This document shows, in pieces, positions 1-8,282 of a DNA stretch of 64,000 nucleotides. The stretch comes from Algibacter lectus. Lineage in GTDB: Bacteria > Bacteroidota > Bacteroidia > Flavobacteriales > Flavobacteriaceae. How positions within the stretch are numbered: the first letter of the stretch is position 1; the number at the start of each line of letters is the position of its first letter. The notes under the pieces are model-generated. The model was given only the letters and a program-made list of their open reading frames with translations, was not told the origin of the DNA and searched no databases. The stretch is taken from positions 186,001 to 250,000 of the forward strand of contig NZ_FOLN01000006.1 in the NCBI RefSeq assembly GCF_900112395.1, read 5' to 3'. Made by a program: the position numbers and the translations under genes.

Positions 1-124
1 GCAAGAATGTTTTCTCTAAATATTCGGCGTGTTCTGCTTCGTGATCACAATCGAACAAAGAATAAAACACTTTTTTGGTAAAGGCTTTAACTGTGTCTTT
101 TAAACAAACATTATAACTTTTCAT
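1..124 (-). CDS. Partial CDS, probable serine O-acetyltransferase N-terminus
   Basis: Only the first 41 codons lie in the window; the gene runs off the left edge. The ATG at 124 is preceded in frame by TAG two codons upstream, so the start is well fixed. The visible protein begins MKSYNVCLKDTVKAFTKK and continues with a helical stretch containing FYSLFDCD. The pattern 'FT..LFY.LFD' followed by a charged helix resembles the N-terminal helical domain of Bacteroidota serine acetyltransferases, and the sulfur-assimilation neighbourhood fits such an assignment. No catalytic region is visible, so the call rests on context plus weak similarity. It lies 193 nt downstream of the reductase gene and may or may not share its transcript, since a 10-bp hairpin lies between them. 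Confidence 0.4.
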   Translation of the reverse strand, partial: MKSYNVCLKDTVKAFTKKVFYSLFDCDHEAEHAEYLEKTFL

Positions 125-224
125 TTGCTGCTATATGTGTAATACCATTGTGTTAAATGGTGTATTTAATCAGTTTATAAAAATAAAACTAATCCTTTTA
201 AAAAGCTTCTTTTTTAAACATTAA

Positions 225-255
225 ATCCTGCAAGATTTTAGAAACCTTGCAGGAT
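225..255. repeat. Palindromic hairpin repeat, family A copy 1 / possible terminator
   Basis: Perfect 10-bp inverted repeat, ATCCTGCAAG at 225-234 paired with CTTGCAGGAT at 246-255, around an 11-nt loop. It lies downstream of the sulfate operon and is followed on the minus strand by an AT-rich stretch, so it may act as a transcription terminator. A near copy occurs at 27384-27411. Confidence 0.65.
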
Positions 256-317
256 AGTCATGCCTTGTGTTTAGTTTAGACCTTTTTAATGAAAACACTA
301 AAAAGATTTATCGTTTA

Positions 318-1373
318 CTAGGTTATAGCTTGAACTACGGCCTTAGGAGCTTCTTTACGAGTACCATCAAAACCATCTACACCAGAAACTGTAGTATATT
401 TTAAAACATTTTTCTTTCCTGGATGTATAATTTGATATGCCGCTTGGCACATGATAGTTGCTTCATGGAAACCACAAAGTATTAATTTTAATTTACCAGG
501 ATAGAAATTACCATCACCAATAGCAAATATACCTGGGATATTAGTTTGATAATCTAAAGCATTATTAACTTTAATTGCATTTTTTTCAATCTCTAATCCC
601 CAATTTGCAATAGGTCCTAATTTAGGAGAAAGCCCAAATAAAGGAATAAAGTGATCGGTTTCTAAAGTAAAAGGCTCTTCGTCCTTTTTAGTTATTTCTA
701 TCGCTTCAACTTTACCGTCTCCTAAGATATCGGTAACTTCTGCTGGTGTAATAAGATTTATTTTTCCAGCATCTTTTAGTTCTTGAACTTTTTCAACTGA
801 ATCTAAATGGCCTCTAAATTCATTACGTCTATGTATTAAAGTAACACTTTCTGCTATATCGGCTAAAAATATAGACCAATCTAATGCAGAATCTCCACCA
901 CCAGCAATGATTACTTTTTTATCACGATACACTTCTGGTTCTTTAATCATATACTCAACACCTTTATCTTCAAACTTCGAAAGGTTTTCAAGTTGTGGTT
1001 TTCTAGGCTCAAAACTACCTAAACCACTAGCAATAGCAACCACTGGTGCTTGGTGTTTTGTTCCTTTATTTGTAGTTACTATAAACGTACCGTCTTCTTG
1101 CTTTTCAACAGTATCGGCGCGTTCTCCTAAAGTAAAACCAGGTTCAAATTGTTTTGCCTGTTCTAATAAATTTTTAGTTAAATCTCCAGCTAAAATCTCT
1201 GGAAATCCAGGGATATCATAAATTGGTTTTTTAGGATACAATTCTGAACATTGTCCACCAGGTTGTGGCAACGCGTCAATTAAATGACATTTTAACTTTA
1301 ATAATCCAGCTTCGAATACTGTAAATAAACCTGTTGGCCCCGCGCCAATTATTAGTATATCTGTTTTAATCAT
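318..1373 (-). CDS. Ferredoxin--NADP(+) reductase, thioredoxin-reductase-like
   Basis: This is a 351-residue FAD/NAD(P) flavoprotein. The N-terminal FAD-binding motif GAGPTGLFTVFEAG is at about residues 10-23. A second dinucleotide-binding motif, IIAGGGDSALDWS, lies near 155-167. The FAD-contacting GIFAIGDGN segment is near the C-terminus. There is no CxxC redox pair between the two domains, which separates it from true thioredoxin reductases and places it with the YumC/TrxR-like ferredoxin-NADP reductases. As the distal gene of the sulfate-reduction operon it probably supplies reduced ferredoxin to the sulfite reductase encoded upstream. The cytoplasmic role and cofactor are family knowledge; the sulfite-reductase link is inferred from gene order. 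Confidence 0.85.
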   Translation of the reverse strand: MIKTDILIIGAGPTGLFTVFEAGLLKLKCHLIDALPQPGGQCSELYPKKPIYDIPGFPEILAGDLTKNLLEQAKQFEPGFTLGERADTVEKQEDGTFIVTTNKGTKHQAPVVAIASGLGSFEPRKPQLENLSKFEDKGVEYMIKEPEVYRDKKVIIAGGGDSALDWSIFLADIAESVTLIHRRNEFRGHLDSVEKVQELKDAGKINLITPAEVTDILGDGKVEAIEITKKDEEPFTLETDHFIPLFGLSPKLGPIANWGLEIEKNAIKVNNALDYQTNIPGIFAIGDGNFYPGKLKLILCGFHEATIMCQAAYQIIHPGKKNVLKYTTVSGVDGFDGTRKEAPKAVVQAIT

Positions 1374-1394
1374 TTTACTATGCTTTATATATAA

Positions 1395-2021
1395 TTACTC
1401 TTTTTTTTCTATTAGTCCTTTTGTGAATTCGTTTAACGTTTCCACTTTTTGTTCAAAATCACCTTTAATAGTTTTTCTAAACTCGTTTAAATTTTTAACT
1501 AAATCGTCTACGTTTTCAGGAATAACATCCTCAAAAAATTGACGCAAACGTTTTGCTGTGGTAGGTGATTTTCCGTTAGTAGAAATCGCCACTTTCACAT
1601 TCCCTTTGGTTACAATACCACCCATATAAAAATCGCAATACGGCGGATTATCGGCAACGTTAACTAATTTAGATTCTGCTCTACAGTCTTTCCAAACTTG
1701 TACATTTACTTCTGGTATATCTGTCGTAGCAACCACCATATGCTTGCCAATAATATAGTTTTTTTTATAACTATCTTCAACTAATGTTACACAACCTGTT
1801 TTTGCAAGTTTTATAGTGCCTTCGCGAAACATTGGCGACACCACGGTAACATGAGCATCTGGACTCGATTTTAATAAGAAGGTTAATTTTTCTTCAGCAA
1901 CATGTCCGCCACCAACAATAAGTACATTTAAACTTTTTGTTTTTAAAAAAATAGGATATAAATTATTCCTTTCCTTTTCTACTAAACTCGACGTCTTTAT
2001 TTTATCCGCTTCATCTAGCAT
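1395..2021 (-). CDS. Precorrin-2 dehydrogenase / sirohydrochlorin ferrochelatase (CysG N-terminal type)
   Basis: This 208-residue protein matches the N-terminal half of CysG (Met8p-like). It has an NAD-binding GGGHVAEEKL motif near residues 37-46 and the downstream conserved NPPYCDFYMGG segment, followed by the chelatase/dimerisation part with KSPTTAKRLR. It oxidises precorrin-2 to sirohydrochlorin and inserts iron to give siroheme, the cofactor of the sulfite reductase encoded just upstream. The methyltransferase half of CysG is the separate preceding gene, whose stop lies one base from this start. The first ~20 residues are a non-conserved extension; a later start cannot be excluded. Confidence 0.88.
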   Translation of the reverse strand: MLDEADKIKTSSLVEKERNNLYPIFLKTKSLNVLIVGGGHVAEEKLTFLLKSSPDAHVTVVSPMFREGTIKLAKTGCVTLVEDSYKKNYIIGKHMVVATTDIPEVNVQVWKDCRAESKLVNVADNPPYCDFYMGGIVTKGNVKVAISTNGKSPTTAKRLRQFFEDVIPENVDDLVKNLNEFRKTIKGDFEQKVETLNEFTKGLIEKKE

Positions 2022-2022
2022 A

Positions 2023-2787
2023 TTACTTATTTTTATTAACCGTTTCTAAAACCGATGATAATACTGCGCGTTCCTTTACCACATCGCCAATAACAATAAT
2101 AGCAGGGTTTGCTAATTGTTTTTCTGCCACTATACTTTCAATAGAACTTATAGTACCAATCCCTACGTTTTCATTATCTCTGGTGCCATTTTGTATAATA
2201 GCTACGGCCACATCTTGTTTATTTTCTTCTGAAAAAATGCGAACAATTTCACTCAATTTCCCCATGCCCATTAAAATAACAACTGTTGCCGACGATTTTG
2301 CAGCCAATGCCACATCGCCAGATAACTGATGTTTTTTAGTAGTTCCGGTAATAACCCAAAAACTCTCTGAAGATCCTCGTTTTGTTAACGGAATACCTTG
2401 ATAAGCTGGCACGGCCATAGATGACGAAATACCAGGAACAACATAAGTTTCTAATCCAAATTGCCTCACATAATCAATCTCTTCTGCGCCTCGACCAAAA
2501 ATAAAAGGATCGCCGCCTTTTAAGCGTACCACATGCCCTTTCTCTTTAGCTTTAGATACAATAAGATCGTTTATTTGATCTTGTTGAAAAGCATAACACC
2601 CTCTACGTTTACCTACAAAAATAAGTTCGGCATCTGCCGCAGCATATTTTAGTAAAGCCTCATTAATAAGCGCATCGTAAAGGATAACATCTGCAGATTC
2701 AATAGCCTTAATAGCTTTAAGGGTAATTAAATCTACGTCTCCTGGACCTGCACCTACTATCGTTAATATTGGGGTTTTGAAACTCAT
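2023..2787 (-). CDS. cobA: Uroporphyrinogen-III C-methyltransferase (SUMT)
   Basis: This 254-residue enzyme carries the tetrapyrrole methylase signatures. VGAGPGDVDLITLKA is at residues 11-25, the VRLKGGDPFIFGRGAEE block is near 87-103, and VPGISS follows. It makes precorrin-2 from uroporphyrinogen III with two SAM molecules. It is the first siroheme step and feeds the dehydrogenase/chelatase encoded directly downstream. It sits 18 nt after the sulfite reductase in the operon, so cofactor and apoenzyme are co-transcribed. Family and pathway are secure. Confidence 0.93.
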   Translation of the reverse strand: MSFKTPILTIVGAGPGDVDLITLKAIKAIESADVILYDALINEALLKYAAADAELIFVGKRRGCYAFQQDQINDLIVSKAKEKGHVVRLKGGDPFIFGRGAEEIDYVRQFGLETYVVPGISSSMAVPAYQGIPLTKRGSSESFWVITGTTKKHQLSGDVALAAKSSATVVILMGMGKLSEIVRIFSEENKQDVAVAIIQNGTRDNENVGIGTISSIESIVAEKQLANPAIIVIGDVVKERAVLSSVLETVNKNK

Positions 2788-2805
2788 TGTTACTTTTTAG
2801 TATTC

Positions 2806-4896
2806 TTATGCTTTAGCTTGTTCAGCTTCTCTGTAAGCTCTAACTGCTGCTAAAAACTTATCGGCATTTGCGATATAACTTAATGCAAAATCTTTAGTTG
2901 GTGCATTTTTATTGATTTCGTAAATTAATTCTGAAAACGATGTTCCTAAATCAATTTTACCTCCTTCAATAAAAAACTCATCAAACTGAGAAACGATTCC
3001 AGCATGCGTATTAGTCTTTTTATTTTCAGCTAATAATAACGCTTTCGCGGAATTAACTAGCGATTGGTAAGCGTAATATATAGCACTAGAATACACCTCA
3101 TCTTCAAAAGAAGCTTTAGCATTATCTATTTTCTCTTCACTTTCAAAGAATAATGTTGCAATTAAATCGATAACAACACCAGCACATTCTCCAATTCCAA
3201 TTTCTTTAACGTATTTTTCTTCTTCACCCCAATCGATAAAATCTTCTTGAGTTAAGTTAGTGACGTCTTGTAAATCGTTTAATAAATCATAAAAATAACG
3301 TTCTCCTGTTACTTTATAGTAATCTACGAATGATTTTCCGTTAGCATTTGCTTCAAAATCGTTTAAAATTCTGCGTAATGCTTCCGGACCTCTTTTACTT
3401 GGTACTTTTACTACTTTATCAGCAAAAAGGGCGTTTCCATTTCCTAAATTCCCACCACCTAATAAAACTTGTAACGCAGGCGCTACTAATTTTTCAGGCG
3501 TTCTAACTGTCATCCCTTGGAAACCAATGTTTGCCATATTGTGCTGACCACAAGCATTCATACAACCACTAATTTTAATTACAAGATCTTCATTTTGTAA
3601 ATATTGTGGATACTCTGCCGTAATCATTCGTTCTAATTCTACCGAAATACCAGTACTACTTGCTATACCTAAGTTACAGGTATCTGTACCAGGACAAGCT
3701 GTAATATCTACGGCTTTATTATATCCCGCTTCTACAAAACCTAATTTCTCAAGTTCTTGATAGAAAAACGGTACTAAATCTTCCTTTACAAAAGGAATTA
3801 CAATGTTTTGACGTAATGTTAAACGTATTTCACCAGCAGCATAATTATCAATTAAATTGGCTAATAAACGTGCTTTATCAGTATAAAAATCGCCCAATAA
3901 AACTTTAACACCAATAGCCACATATCCATCTTGTTTTTGAGGGATAAGGTTAGTCGATTTCCATAAATCGAAAGCCGCTTGATCTTTAATTTCAACTTGT
4001 GGTGCTTCAACAGAAACCGGTTGTGATGCTACATAAGCATCAGCATCAATAGCTACAGTTTTAAATTCAATCGCTTTTTGTTCTTCAGCAATTAACCCTT
4101 TAAAAGCCTCTAATCCAATATCCTTTAAAAGGAATTTCATACGTGCTTTAGCTCTACTTTTACGTTCACCGTAACGATCGAAAACTCTCAAAACTCCTTC
4201 CATTACTGGAATAATTTTATCTGCAGGTAAAAAGCTGTAAAGCTCTTCTGCATGACGAGGTTGAGAACCTAATCCACCAGCAACCATCACTTTAAACCCA
4301 CGAACACCGTTTTCTACTTTAGCAATAAAACCAATATCATGTAAATACGATAATCCCGTATCTTCGTCTGTATTAGAGAAAGACACTTTAAATTTACGCC
4401 CCATTTCTTGACAAATTGGGTTACGTAAAAAGAATTTAAAAATCGCATCGGCATAAGGAGATACATCGAAAAGTTCGTTAACATCTACTCCTGCAGTTTC
4501 AGAAGCTGTTACGTTTCTTACTACGTTTCCGCAGGCCTCACGTACAGTAACCTCATCTTTCTCAAGTTCGGCCCAAAGTTCTGGCGTTCTTTGTAAATCC
4601 ACATAGTGAATTTGGATATCTTGACGGGTTGTAATGTGTAAACGACCACGAGAATATTCATCTGAAACATCAGCAATTCTACGTAATTGGTTACTTTTCA
4701 TTTTTCCGTAAGGAATCTTGATACGAATCATTTGAACCCCTTCTTGACGTTGGCCATAAACGCCACGAGCCAAACGAAGACTTCTAAATTTTTCTTCATC
4801 AATTTTACCATTGTTAAATAGCTCAATTTTATTGGCTAATTCAATGATATCCTTTTGTACTATTGGATTTTCTATTTCTGTTTCAAAACTTTGCAT
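2806..4896 (-). CDS. Siroheme sulfite (nitrite) reductase with C-terminal HEPN domain
   Basis: This 696-residue protein has the two ferredoxin-like half-domains and two siroheme domains of the sulfite/nitrite reductase family. The cysteines binding the [4Fe-4S]-siroheme centre are visible: C401 and C407 (CPGTDTC) and C445 and C449 (GCMNACG). Siroheme-contacting arginines occur in GRLHITTRQDIQ and LTLRQNIVI. After about residue 545 there is an extra ~140-residue helical region with SAIYYAYQSLVNSAKALLLA, resembling a HEPN domain and absent from standard sulfite reductases. Operon partners (cysNDH, cobA, ferredoxin reductase) indicate sulfite rather than nitrite as the substrate. The role of the HEPN part is unknown. 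Confidence 0.9.
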   Translation of the reverse strand: MQSFETEIENPIVQKDIIELANKIELFNNGKIDEEKFRSLRLARGVYGQRQEGVQMIRIKIPYGKMKSNQLRRIADVSDEYSRGRLHITTRQDIQIHYVDLQRTPELWAELEKDEVTVREACGNVVRNVTASETAGVDVNELFDVSPYADAIFKFFLRNPICQEMGRKFKVSFSNTDEDTGLSYLHDIGFIAKVENGVRGFKVMVAGGLGSQPRHAEELYSFLPADKIIPVMEGVLRVFDRYGERKSRAKARMKFLLKDIGLEAFKGLIAEEQKAIEFKTVAIDADAYVASQPVSVEAPQVEIKDQAAFDLWKSTNLIPQKQDGYVAIGVKVLLGDFYTDKARLLANLIDNYAAGEIRLTLRQNIVIPFVKEDLVPFFYQELEKLGFVEAGYNKAVDITACPGTDTCNLGIASSTGISVELERMITAEYPQYLQNEDLVIKISGCMNACGQHNMANIGFQGMTVRTPEKLVAPALQVLLGGGNLGNGNALFADKVVKVPSKRGPEALRRILNDFEANANGKSFVDYYKVTGERYFYDLLNDLQDVTNLTQEDFIDWGEEEKYVKEIGIGECAGVVIDLIATLFFESEEKIDNAKASFEDEVYSSAIYYAYQSLVNSAKALLLAENKKTNTHAGIVSQFDEFFIEGGKIDLGTSFSELIYEINKNAPTKDFALSYIANADKFLAAVRAYREAEQAKA

Positions 4897-4943
4897 GATA
4901 TACCTGACCTTTTTCTTATTAGAAAAATATTTTTTATTATTTG

Positions 4944-6191
4944 TTACTGGATAAAACCAGCTCCAACCGTGTTATTTGATTGTGGATCAATTAAAATAAA
5001 CGAACCGTTTGTTCTATGGTTTTTGAATTGATCAAAAAAGATAGGTTTGTTTAATTTAAATGAAACCGACGCAATATCATTAACACCTAATGATGTTGCT
5101 TCTTTATCTATTCCTGAATAATCAGGATTAATTTTGTGGTTAATTCTATCAACCTTAGCTAATACTTTATTAACACCGTGCTGCACAATGTATTTACCTC
5201 CAACAGTTAAGTTTTCAGAATCCATCCAACATACATTGGCTGTAAATTGTTTATCGATAGTAGGCAAATCGTTTTCTTTAACAATCATGTCTCCACGAGA
5301 TACGTTAATATCGTTTTCTAAAGTAATAGTTACAGAAGAACGTCTAGAAGCGGTTTCGTATTTCTCGTCGTAGAAATAAATATCTTTAATTTTAGATCTT
5401 GTTTTAGATGGTAAAACAATAATATCATCTCCAACGCTTAATTCACCACCGTAAACTTTTCCTGCATACCCTCTAAAATCATGAAAATCTTCAGTTTTAG
5501 GACGGATAACATACTGTACAGGGAAACGTGGTGTTCCCACATTGTAGATATCTTTTTTATCCAAATCTTCTAAGTGCTGTAATAAAGCATCACCTGTATA
5601 CCAAGGCATTTTATCAGATTTGTTTACAACATTATCACCTTGTAATGCACTTACAGGAATGAATGTTATTTTTTGATCTTGGTAATCTCTTTTGCTCATT
5701 AATTCAGAAAAATCGGCCTTAATTTTATTATAAGTCTCTTCTGAATAATCAACTAAATCCATTTTGTTAATAGCAACCACGACATCTTTAACTCTAAGTA
5801 AGTTGTTGATGAAAAAGTGACGATTAGTTTGCTCTATAACACCTTTACGTGCATCGATTAAAATAATAGACGCTTGAGATGTTGATGCTCCAGTAACCAT
5901 GTTACGCGTATATTCTACGTGGCCAGGAGTATCTGCTATAATGTAACTTTTCTTCTTAGTTGAAAAATATATATGTGCTACATCAATAGTAATACCTTGT
6001 TCTCTCTCGGCCATTAAACCATCTGTCGCTAATGAAAAATCTAGGTAATCATATCCTAATTGTTCACTTTTGTCTTCAATCGCTTTTAACTTATCTGAAG
6101 TTAATGATTTTGTATCGTAAAGGATGCGACCGATTAAGGTACTTTTACCGTCATCTACACTTCCTGCTGTTGCAATTTTTAATACTTCCAT
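4944..6191 (-). CDS. cysN: Sulfate adenylyltransferase subunit 1 (CysN)
   Basis: This 415-residue EF-Tu-like GTPase shows a P-loop GSVDDGKST at residues 10-18, DTPGHVEY for G3 and NKMDL for G4, then beta-barrel domains II and III. With CysD it couples GTP hydrolysis to formation of adenosine 5'-phosphosulfate from sulfate and ATP. There is no APS kinase (CysC) domain fused at the C-terminus; the chain ends at the length of a stand-alone CysN. It follows cysD in the operon after an 83-nt gap that holds a small palindromic hairpin. Confidence 0.95.
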   Translation of the reverse strand: MEVLKIATAGSVDDGKSTLIGRILYDTKSLTSDKLKAIEDKSEQLGYDYLDFSLATDGLMAEREQGITIDVAHIYFSTKKKSYIIADTPGHVEYTRNMVTGASTSQASIILIDARKGVIEQTNRHFFINNLLRVKDVVVAINKMDLVDYSEETYNKIKADFSELMSKRDYQDQKITFIPVSALQGDNVVNKSDKMPWYTGDALLQHLEDLDKKDIYNVGTPRFPVQYVIRPKTEDFHDFRGYAGKVYGGELSVGDDIIVLPSKTRSKIKDIYFYDEKYETASRRSSVTITLENDINVSRGDMIVKENDLPTIDKQFTANVCWMDSENLTVGGKYIVQHGVNKVLAKVDRINHKINPDYSGIDKEATSLGVNDIASVSFKLNKPIFFDQFKNHRTNGSFILIDPQSNNTVGAGFIQ

Positions 6192-6239
6192 TGTTATTAT
6201 AATGTTGGCTAAAAGCCTAATTTGTATTCATTTTAAAAG

Positions 6240-6259
6240 ATTTCCGTTTTCACGGAAAT
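6240..6259. repeat. Palindromic hairpin repeat, family B copy 1
   Basis: ATTTCCGT (6240-6247) and ACGGAAAT (6252-6259) form a perfect 8-bp stem around the tetraloop TTTC, between cysD and cysN inside the operon. A second copy at 23877-23896 has the same loop pattern with a compensatory T-A to C-G change at the stem top. Confidence 0.6.
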
Positions 6260-6274
6260 AACAAAACCGATATT

Positions 6275-7180
6275 CTAAAAATACCCTTGTTGTTTACGTT
6301 TTTCCATAGCACCTTCAGATCGTTTATCATCGATTCTAGCACCACGCTCAGAAATAGTAGAATCTCTAATTTCTTCTACGACTTTAGAAATTGAAACCGC
6401 ATCTGAATATACCGCTGCAGTACAACTCATATCTCCAACCGTTCTAAAACGAACCATTTTTTCTAATACCTCTTCATTTTCATCTCTGTAAACAACATCG
6501 TCTTCTGCAGACCAAATCATGCCATCTCTTAAGAATACTTTACGTTTGTGAGCAAAATATATTGAAGGGATTTCAATATTTTCTTGTTCTATATAAGACC
6601 ATACATCCAATTCTGTCCAGTTAGAAATAGGGAATACACGTACGTTTTGTCCGTGCTCAATATCACCATTCAACATATCGAATAATTCAGGACGTTGGTT
6701 TTTCTCATCCCATTGACCAAAATCGTCACGAACAGAAAAAATACGTTCTTTAGCTCTTGCTTTTTCTTCATCACGACGCGCACCACCAATACAAGCATCA
6801 AACTTAAATTCTTCGATAGCGTCAAGAAGCGTAGTAGTTTGCAACATATTTCTACTTGCATAACGACCAGACTCTTCTTTCACTTTACCTTCATCAATAG
6901 AATCTTGAACGTTACGTACAATTAGCTCTAAACCTAATTCTTTACATAAACGATCTCTAAATTCAATAGTTTCAGGGAAATTGTGTCCCGTGTCTATATG
7001 CATTAAAGGAAAAGGAATTTTTGCTGGATAAAAAGCTTTAACAGCCAATCTAACCAAAGTAATAGAATCTTTTCCTCCAGAAAACAACAACACAGGTTTT
7101 TCAAATTGCGCTGCCACTTCTCTCATAATGTATATAGCCTCGTTTTCTAACGAATTTATATTTGATGTGTCTTTATTCAT
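6275..7180 (-). CDS. cysD: Sulfate adenylyltransferase subunit 2 (CysD)
   Basis: This 301-residue PP-loop ATP pyrophosphatase has SGGKDS at residues 34-39, the HIDTGHNFPETIEFRD block, and GARRDEEKARAKERIFS. The C-terminus ends KRKQQGYF, typical of CysD. It forms the catalytic half of ATP sulfurylase with CysN, encoded downstream. It lies 63 nt downstream of cysH. Length and motifs match the family closely. Confidence 0.96.
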   Translation of the reverse strand: MNKDTSNINSLENEAIYIMREVAAQFEKPVLLFSGGKDSITLVRLAVKAFYPAKIPFPLMHIDTGHNFPETIEFRDRLCKELGLELIVRNVQDSIDEGKVKEESGRYASRNMLQTTTLLDAIEEFKFDACIGGARRDEEKARAKERIFSVRDDFGQWDEKNQRPELFDMLNGDIEHGQNVRVFPISNWTELDVWSYIEQENIEIPSIYFAHKRKVFLRDGMIWSAEDDVVYRDENEEVLEKMVRFRTVGDMSCTAAVYSDAVSISKVVEEIRDSTISERGARIDDKRSEGAMEKRKQQGYF

Positions 7181-7243
7181 AATCTTTATTATTGTTATTG
7201 GTTATTGGAAGTAAACACCAGTAACCATTTACTCTATTTTATT

Positions 7244-7864
7244 TTAAGCGTGTAAACCACACTCTCTATTCTCTAATGCTTTTGTTGGATCGAAATACTT
7301 AAATTCATTTGGTAAATTATTTTCTTCCAAATATTTATCTAATTTTTCATCACTCCAATAATAGAAAGGACTCACCTTTAACACTCCAGCTTTACTTACA
7401 CTAAAAATACCAATACTATCTCTAAAAGCTGTTTGCCCTTGACGTAAGTTTGTAAACCAAACTTTTGGATTATGCTCGTCCATAGCGCGTTTAAAAGGCT
7501 CTAACTTTACTTGTTCTGTAAACAAAGCATGTTCCGGAGCATCTACACTTGGTATACCCATAACCACATCTCTATGAGACGATGTTTGTTTTGGCACATA
7601 TAAAAACACGTTTAAATCTAAGTCTTTTATAACCTGCTCGGCATGCTTATAAGTTTGTGGTGTATTATAACCGGTATCACACCAAACTACAGGTGTTTTA
7701 GCTTTAACCGTATTTACAGCGTGCAAAATAGCAGCCTCATAAGGTCTAAAATTTGTAGTTACTACAGCTTCGTTACTTAACTCGAAAGCTTTAGCTATTA
7801 TTTCTGATGGTGAAGCATTTTTAAAAGCTTCATTTAATGTATTTAATTCTGATTGTTCTATCAT
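7244..7864 (-). CDS. cysH: Phosphoadenylyl/adenylyl sulfate reductase (CysH)
   Basis: I place the start at the ATG whose last base is 7862, giving about 206 residues. It overlaps the stop of the preceding gene as TAATG, whereas the longer reading frame up to 7891 begins with TTG inside that gene. The PP-loop-related TTNFRPYEAAILH region and WCDTGYNTPQTY are present. The C-terminus carries the catalytic ECGLH, with the Cys that forms the thiosulfonate intermediate. The Cys-Cys...CxxC set that holds the [4Fe-4S] cluster of APS reductases is absent: the only cysteines seen are in WCDTG and ECGLH. That suggests a PAPS-type enzyme, although no APS kinase gene is in this operon. Confidence 0.92.
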   Translation of the reverse strand: MIEQSELNTLNEAFKNASPSEIIAKAFELSNEAVVTTNFRPYEAAILHAVNTVKAKTPVVWCDTGYNTPQTYKHAEQVIKDLDLNVFLYVPKQTSSHRDVVMGIPSVDAPEHALFTEQVKLEPFKRAMDEHNPKVWFTNLRQGQTAFRDSIGIFSVSKAGVLKVSPFYYWSDEKLDKYLEENNLPNEFKYFDPTKALENRECGLHA

Positions 7865-8121
7865 TATTTCCCCCATTTTACTGAATTCCAAATACGCTCG
7901 TGAAAAAAGTACAATACCATTTTCGTGATAAAATCGACAGAAGCAATAGATGCTGCTACCGAAAGTTCACCTGTTAAAAAATAAGAAACTATTAAAGTAT
8001 CTAACGTTCCAATAAGTCTCCAGCTTAAAGCTTTTGCTACACTTCTAATTGGTTTTTCTCCAACTGCATCTTCTTGATAAGTAGACTTTTCTTTATTTTT
8101 TAATAACATTTGCGCTATCAT
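7864..8121 (-). CDS. DUF2061 family small membrane protein
   Basis: This 85-residue protein has the DUF2061 pattern: a short basic N-terminus, then SVAKALSWRLIGTLDTLIVSYFLTG and a second hydrophobic segment ending FFHERIWNSVKWGK. Two membrane helices are likely. It is the first gene of the sulfate-assimilation operon and overlaps cysH by one base (TAATG), so translation is probably coupled. Small DUF2061 proteins are often found with cys genes in Bacteroidota, but their biochemical role is not established. A second in-frame ATG four codons in could also serve as start. Confidence 0.85.
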   Translation of the reverse strand: MIAQMLLKNKEKSTYQEDAVGEKPIRSVAKALSWRLIGTLDTLIVSYFLTGELSVAASIASVDFITKMVLYFFHERIWNSVKWGK

Positions 8122-8137
8122 TTTCTTAATCTTATAT

Positions 8138-8162
8138 TAATCCTACCGTTTTAGTAGGGATT
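8138..8162. promoter_or_regulatory. Dyad at cys operon transcription start, candidate Rrf2 operator
   Basis: An imperfect inverted repeat, AATCCTAC (8139-8146) facing GTAGGGATT (8154-8162), lies just downstream of the predicted -7 box of the cys operon and 17 nt before the first gene. Its position would block transcription initiation or early elongation. The Rrf2 gene directly upstream makes it a plausible operator; binding is inferred. Confidence 0.45.
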
Positions 8163-8163
8163 A

Positions 8164-8192
8164 CAAATGTAATATATTTTTGTACATAACAA
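8164..8192 (-). promoter_or_regulatory. Bacteroidota sigma-A type promoter of the cys operon
   Basis: On the minus strand a TACATTTG box (8171-8164) matches TAnnTTTG exactly. A TTG (8192-8190) lies 18 nt upstream, the usual Bacteroidota -33/-7 spacing. Transcription would start about 40 nt before the DUF2061 gene, with the dyad at 8138-8162 in the initial transcribed region. Confidence 0.6.
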
Positions 8193-8282
8193 ATAGCTTT
8201 TATGAATTTTTTAGGATAATGAAATATTTTCGGGTTAAACTGAATAAAATTTATAGAAAACCGAAAATTTCTCATGATTTTA

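Noticed and set aside
907-1221. 104-codon plus-strand frame within the ferredoxin reductase gene
   Set aside because: Antisense shadow of a well-supported gene without any recognisable domain.
7865-7891. Longer CysH start at a TTG
   Set aside because: It lies inside the DUF2061 gene; the TAATG overlap gives a standard coupled start.
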